From Sanguinoderma infundibulare (taxonomy: Eukaryota; Basidiomycota; Agaricomycetes; Polyporales; Polyporaceae), in assembly GCA_032821775.1 (NCBI GenBank), contig JAVLRN010000044.1, forward strand, positions 1-26,282: 26,282 nucleotides of DNA, given 5' to 3'. The translations under genes and the position numbers were made by a program. Shown here piece after piece: positions 17,666 to 26,282 of the stretch; the stretch's first letter is position 1; each line of letters starts with the position of its first letter. The notes under the pieces were generated by a model. The model was given only the letters and a program-made list of their open reading frames with translations. It did not search any database and had not been told where the DNA came from.

Positions 17666-18349
17666 TTGCATAAACCTATATTAACTATAACTAGATTATT
17701 TCATATCAGTCACTCTGTAAAAAGAATTAATAAAGATGAAAGATCTCAATTTAAATTAGATCCTTATTTAAAACAAGTATTAAAAGGAAATATTCTTGGG
17801 GATGTACATATGAGAAGATTTTTTGAAAGAGCTAATGTAAGAATTATTTTTAGACAGGGTTCTATAAATGCTTCATATTTATTACATTTATATTATTTAA
17901 TCCAAGAATTTGTGTTAACTACTCCTTCAGTTTCAATAGTTACTGATAAAAACACAGGAAAAGTTATATATAATATAAGTTTTTCTACTTTATCTCTTCC
18001 TTGTTTTAATGAATTATATGAAATTTTTTATTTTGAAGGAAAAAATAATTCCAAATAACATAGCAGACCTTTTAACACCAGTTAGTTTAGCTTACTGGAT
18101 TATGGATGATGGGGGGTTTTACCGGTTCCGGTTTAAAATTATATACTAATTCCTTTTCTTTGGTAGAATTAAATCTATTAATTAAAGCGTTAGATAAAAA
18201 TTTTTCTATCAAAGCTACAATAAATATTTCTAAAAAAGAAAAGTCACAGTATAGCTTATATATTTCAAAAAAATCAATTGTCTTTAGTTAAATATTTAGT
18301 TATAGAACATATGCATCAAGATATGTCATATAAATTAAATATAGATTAG
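17666..18349 (+). pseudogene. LAGLIDADG endonuclease in cob intron 2, three +1 frameshifts
   Basis: Relative of the enzymes in nad1 intron 1 and cob intron 3: VLKGNILGDVHMRR is the first motif and AYWIMDDGGF the second, and the C-terminal end HMHQDMSYKLN parallels MHKDMYYKIN of cob intron 3. The frame is lost at an A6 run (18040-18045), a G6 run (18111-18116, inside the second motif) and an A7 run (18267-18273). Each needs one base fewer. The last frame ends at TAG 18347-18349. The first frame opens at TTG 17666 with no earlier in-frame ATG. As written it gives 130 residues with only one motif, so it is a pseudogene unless these are sequence errors. Confidence 0.8.
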
Positions 18350-18361
18350 CAATAAAACATG

Positions 18362-18581
18362 CTACATACACATGGTTCAAATAATCCTAATGGAATATCA
18401 GGAAGTGGTGATAGATATGCATTCCATCCATACTTTATATTTAAAGATTTAGTTACTATATTATTCTTCTTCTTAGTATTAAGTATTATGGTATTCTATT
18501 ACCCTAATTTCTTAGGACATAGTGATAATTATATAGCAGCTAATCCAATGCAAACACCAGCATCTATTGTACCAGAATGGT
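18362..18581 (+). CDS. cob: cob exon 3
   Basis: Contains [38 protein letters not shown]. The Tyr codon of the PEWY motif (Qo site) is split: T at 18581 and AT from exon 4. The alternative junction after TAT (18583) gives the same protein, but then the intron would not end in G. Confidence 0.92.
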
Positions 18582-18631
18582 ATTAAAATAGATGCCATGC
18601 TTAAGAGAAATCTTATGAAAAATTAACTTTA

Positions 18632-18718
18632 CTATATGCTGGAAACTCCTAAAGGCTTAAATACCTTAATGGTAACAATTTTAAGTATGCTACAATGGAC
18701 AATCAGCAGGAAACCTAA
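18632..18718 (+). repeat. 87-nt repeat, copy B (group I core of cob intron 3)
   Basis: Identical to 17473-17559; see copy A. Confidence 0.95.
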
Positions 18719-18873
18719 CTATTAATATGCCGTCCGGGCCAGGAGTAGGATCCTCAGAGACTACACGTAAAGCTCCTTATTTAAAATTTTATATAAAAAT
18801 TATTCATTAATTAAGGATGAAGATATAGTCCAGCCATTATTTAAAGATAATGGATAATATAATTATTGTATAA

Positions 18874-19590
18874 AGTGGTCTGATAACTTCTATAAGTTTA
18901 GAATGTACGCAAAATTATTCCACTATACCTACTAAAAGACTTTCAAAATTTGAAAGATCGAAAATAACTATTGAATATCCTTTTAATGAAATTATAGTAG
19001 GATTATTACTAGGTGATGGTCATATTCAAAAAAGATCGTTAAACGGTAATTCTAGGTTTTTTTATACACAAAGTAGTTTAAGATTACATCATCTTAATTA
19101 TTTTAATCATGTATTAGAGTTATTTAAACCTTACTTATCTAAAGATTTTATTCTTAAAGAAAGATTTTTTACAGATAAGAAAAGTAATAATAAATATAGT
19201 TCAGTTCAATTTGCTACATTATCACTTCCTTGTTTTAATTTTTATAAAAACCTATTTTATAATTCAGGTCATTTAAAAATAGTTCCTTCTAATATACAAA
19301 ATTTACTTACTCCTAGAGGTTTAGCTTACTGGATAATGGATGACGGTTCTATTCAAAATAAGGGTTTACATTTAAATACTTATGGTTTTACTCTACAAGA
19401 TATTTTATTATTAAAACATACTTTAGAAAACATGTTTGGAGTAAATTCTTTAAAATGTACAATTCATAAACACAAAAAAGGAGAAAGAATTTATATTTGG
19501 GAAGAAAGCATGGATTTGATAAGAAACAATATCTCTCAGTTTATGCATAAAGATATGTACTACAAAATAAACTCAGATAAATTACAGTAA
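18874..19590 (+). CDS. LAGLIDADG endonuclease in cob intron 3, no AUG start
   Basis: An open frame of about 238 codons between TAA (18871-18873) and TAA (19588-19590). First motif IVGLLLGDGHIQ (near 18985-19020) and second motif AYWIMDDGSIQ (near 19324-19356) are intact, and the C-terminal MHKDMYYKIN matches the intron 2 relative. There is no ATG, GTG or TTG before the second motif; the first possible starts are CTG 18880 or ATA 18883, so a scan for usual starts finds only the last 84 codons. Trp is TGG. Probably a functional homing endonuclease with non-AUG initiation. Confidence 0.82.
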   Translation, partial: SGLITSISLECTQNYSTIPTKRLSKFERSKITIEYPFNEIIVGLLLGDGHIQKRSLNGNSRFFYTQSSLRLHHLNYFNHVLELFKPYLSKDFILKERFFTDKKSNNKYSSVQFATLSLPCFNFYKNLFYNSGHLKIVPSNIQNLLTPRGLAYWIMDDGSIQNKGLHLNTYGFTLQDILLLKHTLENMFGVNSLKCTIHKHKKGERIYIWEESMDLIRNNISQFMHKDMYYKINSDKLQ

Positions 19591-19603
19591 ATATATTTAA
19601 ATG

Positions 19604-19947
19604 ATCTATTACCATTCTATGCTATTTTAAGATCAATTCCAAATAAATTATTAGGAGTGGTAGCTATGTTTGGTTCTTTATTAATATTATTAGTATTACC
19701 TTACACAGATTTATCTAGAGTTAGAGGGTCTGCGTTTAGACCTTTAATGAAATTTGCATTCTGGTTATTTGTAGTCGATTTCATTATTTTAATGTGGATC
19801 GGTTCTCAACATCCAAATAGTCCTTATGTTGAAATTGGTCAAATAGCTACGGCATTCTATTTTGCTTGGTTCTTATTAATTGTACCGGCTGCTGGTTTAA
19901 TAGAAAATACTTTATTCGATTTAGCAACTTTTTCTAATAATATTTAA
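19604..19947 (+). CDS. cob: cob exon 4
   Basis: After the split Tyr it reads [21 protein letters not shown], then [15 protein letters not shown] and the last membrane helices, ending [11 protein letters not shown] and TAA 19945-19947. A family-typical C-terminus. Confidence 0.96.
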
Positions 19948-19955
19948 TTTAATGT

Positions 19956-19985
19956 TTCCAAATAAGAATTTGGAAGGTCGGACCT
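19956..19985 (+). other. Hairpin and small GC palindrome behind cob
   Basis: ttccaaat-aaga-atttggaa is an eight-pair perfect stem (19956-19975). It is followed at once by aggtc-g-gacct (19975-19985). It is GC-rich compared with its surroundings and sits nine bases after the cob stop, at the border with the broken plasmid gene. It could be a 3'-end or processing structure of cob or a trace of insertion. Confidence 0.5.
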
Positions 19986-20585
19986 CTACCTGAGACAAAT
20001 AGATTTAATTTAATATTAAATTATTTTTATAAGGTTTTAAGGTTACAAACTGGTTTTATTTTTAATAGTATTATTTTTAGTATTATACTAATTATTTCTG
20101 GTTTAATTACTTTATTCTTAAGACAAGAAATATTTATTACCCTAAATATCTCTGACAAATTAAAAGGTATATTATTTTTAATAGGATTATTTTATTTATT
20201 ATTTGTGAAATTTAATCTTTTGTGTAGAATATTTATAACTTTATTTAAAGGTATACCATTCTTTATCAAGGAATTAAAAAATAATGTTAAAGTTTATCCT
20301 TATTTTATATTATATTTAACTTTTAATATTCTACTAATAGTATTGAGTTTATTGGTAGCAATTAGAATTGATTATTATTACTTTGATTTTTTTGGTGGTG
20401 ATTACTTTGAATCTTTTCTATGTATAAATATCTTAAGTTTTTCAACTTTTTTTATTATATTTGTAAAAATTTTGACTCATATAAATATGAACTTGATTTA
20501 AATCAAAGCTTTAAATTTACTTTTTTTCATTATTTATTTTTATTACCTTTTCCTATATTTCTATGTTTATCTCAATTGGTTAACA

Positions 20586-20615
20586 GTCAATTGTTTAACT
20601 GTCAATTGTTTAAAT
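20586..20615 (+). repeat. 15-bp tandem duplication in the broken plasmid gene
   Basis: gtcaattgtttaact and gtcaattgtttaaat follow one another, encoding SQLF-N-CQLF in the membrane part. A small in-frame slippage event. Confidence 0.75.
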
Positions 20616-21399
20616 GGTTAGGTTTTTGTGATGTTATTTATTGTGATGACCCAAGAAATTTTGCTACTACTAAAAGCGATCTACAGCATGATAAAGCATT
20701 AGTGGAAGCAGAAGTAAAAGAAATACCCAATAATTTAAAAAGTATTTATATCATAAGTAATTTTCCTTGTCCAAATAATTTACATATTGTTTTCAATGAA
20801 GGATCCTTTTGGAGAAATATATCAGCTTTAGACACAGCCTGTAATGATTGCCCAGAATTTAGAGAGCTAATTAACCATTATAAGGCACTAGTCTTAAAAA
20901 AAGCTTGTTACAATTCTGCATTTAATCAGATTTTATTAGGTGAAGTTTTTATAAAACCAGCTTCTGAAGTGGTTAATATAATAGTGATAGCCAAATCTAC
21001 TGGTGTACCAATATATTACAATCTTGTCTATGGTTCTCATTTACCAAATGGAATATTAGAGCTAATTCTATATATGGTAGTTATAGTCATATATTAAGTC
21101 ATTACCCAATCAGTATCCAAGATAGAAGGAATATATCTTCTTATCTAGAAGATTTTTGTGGAATTTTTACTAGCCATGATTTACATAAATATACTTTAAT
21201 TCCTAATGGAAATGGTAGGTTAATAACACAACCTTGTAATATTGATAATGGTTTTGATTCACATGTAAGAGAACGATTTAACAATTCTAGAGATAGTAGA
21301 TTATATTTTACACCAGGTTCGGATTCTTTTCTTCATTTTTTTGGTTATTGTAATGGTAACCTTTGGCTAAAAGCTGTTCTTACTAAGGAAGTTTGTAAT

Positions 21400-21429
21400 G
21401 TAAACCGTGTAACAGTAACACGGTTTTAC
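21400..21429 (+). other. Inverted repeat inside the broken plasmid gene
   Basis: gtaaaccgtgt-aacagta-acacggttttac forms an 11-pair stem with one unpaired base. Its GC content is higher than the surroundings. It lies in frame and encodes NRVTVTRF. Confidence 0.6.
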
Positions 21430-21804
21430 ACTGATAATAAGGAACAAATGGTTTCAATGTGTAATGATGAACGTCTCAATTTAATCGGTAGATGGTATAA
21501 CTTTATACTATCGACTATAAGTCAAAGAGTTATTGCTGCTGAACCTTTATTAAGGAATAATTCAGTGATAATGGCTGATGAACATGGGGTCTTAAATAGA
21601 GCAATAGGTCTTAATTCAGATAATTTAACTAGATTCGAAAGTGTATTAAATCAAACAAATGGAATAGGGGTTTATAATAATAATATTATTTTTAATAATG
21701 TTTTAGAAAGAGGTCCCTATATAGAGGATTTCTCATCGATTGTTATGATATATGCATTATTAACCGAAGTTGAAGGGGTTTTAGCTAGATCTAGTATAAG
21801 ATAA

Positions 21805-23098
21805 ATAATTATTCCCCCTTATTTTTTTTTTTTTTTAAGGTAGCATAGAAAAGCTAATTTAGATCAGCGATATAATTTAAAAACAAAAAAATTCTTTTTA
21901 AATTTTAATAAAACAATACATTCCAATTAACAAAACGAGATCTCAAATAGAATATGGATAATTTAACTAAAAAGAGAAAAATAGAGCTAGTTCAAATTAT
22001 CGTACTGAAAATTAAAATAGTTTTGAGTTAGTATAAGAATATTATATATATCTGTTACATTCATTATTCTTAATTTAATTATTTTTTTTCTTAAAATTAA
22101 GTAAATCTATAGGATAGAATTTAAGTAATCCAGATAAATTTGCTTTCTTTCATAGTAGTACCTTATAACTATCCAATTAACTAAAAAACATTAGATATTC
22201 TTGTAAGCAGAGGAAATATTAATTTTTTTAGTTAATAACTATCTTAAATTTTAAGTTAATTTAGATAATGGGATATGTAAGGTAAATTTTAACCATTTTT
22301 TATAACATTTAAGTAACATAAATTTTGTTAATTACCTTTATACCAAAACAAATGGGAGTATTATGTTTAGGAATAGATCTTTCTTCCTTAATTGAATCAA
22401 TTAAATATTACTTTTTTTTTTAAGTGAAACATAATCGATTGTAGGATCTGTATTAAAATTAGAATTAGATCTGATACTGGATATTAATTAATTATTAGTT
22501 CCATTAACTAAATCTTTAATATCTATAATAGGTTCACGATCATATTTAGCTTTAGTAGAAGTTTTAGATTTGGATTAATTTAATGATTCTAGATATTTAA
22601 CCAAAAATAAGTTTAAATCAACATTATATCCTGATTAATGATATGAATTAATTTAGTTTAGGTTTACTAAAAATTATACTGATTTTTTTTTTTTTCCAAT
22701 TTTTTAAATTACTAGATTTATTCTTTTTTTTCATTAGCAGATTTTTGTATATTGTTATTCATTTGTACATTACTATTTTAAGTTAAGTAGATTAAGGGTG
22801 TATTATCCTTAATAAGTTAAATTGTGGCATATCGGATATTTTTCATATAATGGAACCAGGTATCCCAATTAAAAATTTTAAGATATAAATGTTATTTACT
22901 TTAACTCATCTATAGAGTCGCCTTCATATTTATAATGCTTATATAAGTAAAATATTATTAAACTAATTAATATTTTATAAGTTAATAAGATACTTATTAT
23001 TTTTTCATTATTTATACTTTATAGATAATTTTTTTAATTATACCCTATTATTTTTAATTAATAAAAGAAGAGTTATATTTTAATTATTTAAAATTTAA
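21805..23098 (-). pseudogene. Long spacer with decayed plasmid-like coding scraps
   Basis: No intact gene in 1.3 kb. On the - strand short peptides look like worn plasmid proteins. Near 22890-23010 a 39-codon frame has a membrane segment followed by YLYKHYKYEGDSIDELK, similar in build to GLYRKYYSGKSIEEQDK of the QTE-repeat protein. Near 22720-22780 the frame reads NVQMNNNIQKSANE, resembling the NVQT/Asn-rich part of the 632-aa protein. Near 22480-22560 it reads KAKYDREPIIDIKDLVNG, unassigned. Stops interrupt all of them. The similarity was judged by eye only and is weak. Confidence 0.4.
21814..21818 (+). other. C5 motif behind the broken plasmid gene
   Basis: tattcccccttatt begins seven bases after the stop of the last frame, resembling the motifs behind nad3 and nad1. 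Confidence 0.33.
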
Positions 23099-23173
23099 AC
23101 GGTAGATGACAAATTGGTTCGTCGCTCCTTTTGGGGAGGAGATGTATAGCGTGTTCGAATCGCGCCTACCGTA
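23099..23173 (+). tRNA. trnP: tRNA-Pro (TGG)
   Basis: Acceptor ACGGTAG pairs fully with CTACCGT. D stem GAC/GTC, anticodon stem CTCCT/AGGAG encloses TTTGGGG, giving TGG. T arm GCGTG/CGCGC (one G-T) with loop TTCGAAT. Confidence 0.92.
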
Positions 23174-23190
23174 TATATCTATTTATAGAT

Positions 23191-23266
23191 AGGTGTCATG
23201 GCAGAGTGGTAATTGCGGAGTACTGTTAATACTTTTTTTCAGAGGTTCAATTCCTCTTGACGCCTT
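23191..23266 (+). tRNA. trnN: tRNA-Asn (GTT)
   Basis: Acceptor AGGTGTC pairs with GACGCCT (one G-T). Anticodon stem GAGTA/TACTT encloses CTGTTAA, giving GTT. T arm AGAGG/CCTCT. The variable region contains a T-run and the D arm is weak. Confidence 0.87.
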
Positions 23267-23356
23267 ATAATAATATATTTTATTTTTACAAATTTAACAT
23301 TTTATTTTATTTAATTTTTTTTTTTTAATTAATAAAAGAGAGTGTATTTAATACTA

Positions 23357-23440
23357 ACGAACATGTTGAAATTGGTAAACAATCTCCTTTTAAGCAGGAG
23401 TGGAAGTAATTCCTTAAGAGTTCGAGTCTCTTTGTTCGTA
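23357..23440 (+). tRNA. trnL: tRNA-Leu (TAA)
   Basis: Acceptor ACGAACA pairs fully with TGTTCGT. Anticodon stem CTCCT/AGGAG encloses TTTAAGC, giving TAA. It has the long variable arm (GGAA...TTCC) expected of a class II tRNA. Confidence 0.94.
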
Positions 23441-23466
23441 TTGTTTCAAAGATAGTGTATCCTTCA

Positions 23467-23538
23467 AGCGATATAGTGTAACGGTTAGCACGACAGTCTC
23501 ATGATCTGTTAGATTCGGTTCGACTCCATTATTCGCTA
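23467..23538 (+). tRNA. trnM: tRNA-Met (CAT)
   Basis: Acceptor AGCGATA with TATTCGCT-type 3' strand (one mismatch). Anticodon stem ACAGT with TCTGT encloses CTCATGA, giving CAT. Whether it is the initiator or elongator cannot be told with confidence. Confidence 0.87.
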
Positions 23539-23545
23539 TTATCCC

Positions 23546-23616
23546 GGTCTTTAAGTATAAAGGTTGTACAGCTTCCCTTCAAGAAGTTAGAACCAGTTCG
23601 ATTCTGGTAAAGATCA
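23546..23616 (+). tRNA. trnE: tRNA-Glu (TTC), unusual C at position 33
   Basis: Acceptor GGTCTTT pairs with AAAGATC (one G-T). Anticodon stem CTTC/GAAG encloses CCTTCAA, giving TTC; the base before the anticodon is C instead of the nearly universal T. T arm ACCAG/CTGGT with loop TTCGATT. Confidence 0.85.
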
Positions 23617-25512
<1,896 letters not shown>

Positions 25513-25618
25513 TTATCCACCTTTAGCTGGTATCCAATCACACTCTGGTGCATCTGTTGATTTAGCTATCTTCAGTTTACACTTAGCAGGGATATCTTCT
25601 TTATTAGGTGCTATCAAT
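25513..25618 (+). CDS. cox1: cox1 exon 2
   Basis: After the split Val it reads [20 protein letters not shown] and [15 protein letters not shown], exact family blocks. It ends at about the Asn codon (25616-25618), where the family continues Phe-Ile-Thr but this sequence does not. The precise end (25618 or 25619) is uncertain by one base. Confidence 0.92.
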
Positions 25619-26282
25619 TCAAGTAGCATTAACCTTTCGGATTACGATTTAATTATATCGTTTACATATTTGTTTATAAAAAATAAAAACCCAATAAGTT
25701 TTAATTTTACCAATATTTCTAATTTTACTAGTAATTGTCACTCAATGACTAAAATTGATACAGAAAATTGGAAAACTATTTTAGGTAGAAAAGGAGCCAT
25801 CCAATATTCTCATAAATTGGCAATTGACCAAATTATAAGTAATAAACCTGTAAAATTTCAAATAATTAATGAAATTTTAGCTTATTGTAATATTTCAATT
25901 AGTGAAGATATATTAAATAGTTTAATAAATGTACCAAGTATACTTATCAAAAATTTAGATACTAATGAATCAAAAAAATTTATTAAAGATAATATTGGTT
26001 CACCTTCTAGTAAAATACAGATACCTGGTGTTTACATTTTTACACATAAAATTACTGGGGCTAAATATGTTGGATCCTCTTCACAATTAGCACTAAGATT
26101 GTCTGGCTATCTAAATTACACACATAAACCAATAGGTAAATTTGTACCACTACTATTAAAAGATAAATTATCTCATTTTACTTTAGAGGTTATACCTTTG
26201 GTAGATAATTATAATTTTAGATCTGAAATAGTATTAGAACAATATTATTTATTAGATCCCAGTTTTAATTTAAATACTGTTA
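25619..26282 (+). CDS. GIY-YIG endonuclease ORF in cox1 intron 2, in frame with exon 2, cut by window end
   Basis: The frame of exon 2 continues without a stop to the last base of the window, at least 221 codons. A poorly conserved N-terminal part of about 135 residues is followed by the GIY-YIG domain: [20 protein letters not shown] (about 26027-26086), then LALRLSGYL, and [12 protein letters not shown] with the likely catalytic Glu. The C-terminal DNA-binding part lies outside the window. The surrounding intron is presumably group I, but no core is visible within the part shown. Trp is TGG in the visible stretch. Confidence 0.83.

Larger units (their letters stand above)
17428..18361 (+). 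other. cob intron 2, group I
   Basis: Core: tatgctggaaactcc (near 17475), caatcagcaggaaacc (17541-17556), cctcagagactacacgc (near 17586-17602) and atatagtcc (near 17630-17638). Positions 17473-17559 are identical over 87 bases to 18632-18718 in cob intron 3. The intron ends in G before CTA-CAT-ACA of exon 3. Confidence 0.88.
18582..19603 (+). other. cob intron 3, group I
   Basis: Core: tatgctggaaactcc (near 18634), caatcagcaggaaacc (18700-18715), cctcagagactacacg (near 18752-18767) and agatatagtcc (18821-18831). It shares 87 identical bases with intron 2. It ends in G at 19603 before AT-CTA-TTA of exon 4. The endonuclease frame follows the core. Confidence 0.87.
19953..21804 (+). pseudogene. 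Diverged, truncated second copy of the 632-aa plasmid gene
   Basis: Three successive frames (19953-20501, then 20420-21097, then about 21050-21804) together parallel the - strand 632-aa protein: RLQTGFIFNSI with RLRTGALINSI, KFNLLCRI identical, KGIPFFIK identical, YKYELDLN with YNYELDVN, SFWRNI with SFWNNI, ALVLKKA with LVLKKA. No ATG start exists; the frame begins right behind the cob stop and the first 15 or so residues do not match. Breaks need one extra base each: at the A5 run 20465-20469 and somewhere in 21040-21080. The NVQT repeat of the other copy is absent. It is on the + strand, opposite to the intact copy, so it reflects a separate and older insertion of a related plasmid. Confidence 0.8.

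Noticed and set aside
18106..18291. Independent 61-codon gene
   Set aside because: Fragment of the cob intron 2 endonuclease between two frameshifts.
21838..21853. Possible large-subunit rRNA fragment (aaggtagcatag)
   Set aside because: Only about a dozen bases recall a conserved rRNA word and the flanks do not continue the match.

Overview
The window is a stretch of fungal mitochondrial DNA, most likely from a basidiomycete (Agaricomycete-like). It is very AT-rich and holds intron-rich respiratory genes (nad2, nad3, atp9, nad1, cob, cox1), nine recognisable mitochondrial tRNAs and group I introns carrying LAGLIDADG or GIY-YIG endonuclease ORFs. It also carries genes of the kind found on linear mitochondrial plasmids (invertrons), including a family B DNA polymerase. 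All respiratory genes and recognisable tRNAs are on the + strand. The intact plasmid-type genes are on the - strand.

Layout. 1-1942: 3' part of a nad2 intron with a decayed LAGLIDADG gene, the last nad2 exon (one frameshift), then nad3 one base after the nad2 stop. 2406-9350: plasmid-derived block on the - strand, transcribed right to left: a membrane protein with a poly-Asn tract (whose frame continues through a UGA), a 632-aa membrane protein, a tRNA-like sequence, the DNA polymerase, and a small QTE/QTD-repeat protein with one frameshift. 9746-10776: tRNAs Gly, Trp, Asp, then atp9, then tRNAs Cys and Arg. 11010-14416: nad1, three exons and two introns. 14517: tRNA-Ile. 14959-19947: cob, four exons and three introns. 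19953-21804: a diverged, N-terminally truncated, frameshifted copy of the 632-aa gene right behind cob. 21805-23098: no intact gene, but short coding-like scraps on the - strand that resemble the plasmid proteins. 23099-23616: tRNAs Pro, Asn, Leu, Met, Glu. 23898 to the end: cox1 exon 1, intron 1 with a double LAGLIDADG ORF, exon 2, and the start of intron 2 with a GIY-YIG ORF running off the window.

The host genes encode subunits of complex I (nad1, nad2, nad3), complex III (cob), complex IV (cox1) and ATP synthase (atp9), with the tRNAs to translate them. The rest is selfish DNA: introns with homing endonucleases and at least two generations of plasmid insertion.

The most interesting signal is a genetic-code conflict. 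The only tRNA-Trp here has anticodon CCA, and every Trp codon I checked in the respiratory exons is UGG. In-frame UGA (apparently Trp) occurs only in the mobile sequences: the nad2-intron and cox1-intron endonucleases and the plasmid-type membrane gene. Other notable points are an 87-nt identical stretch in the cores of two neighbouring cob introns, a 22-nt repeat upstream of plasmid genes, a C5 motif just behind several genes on both strands, and a set of +1 homopolymer frameshifts in nad2 and intron ORFs.
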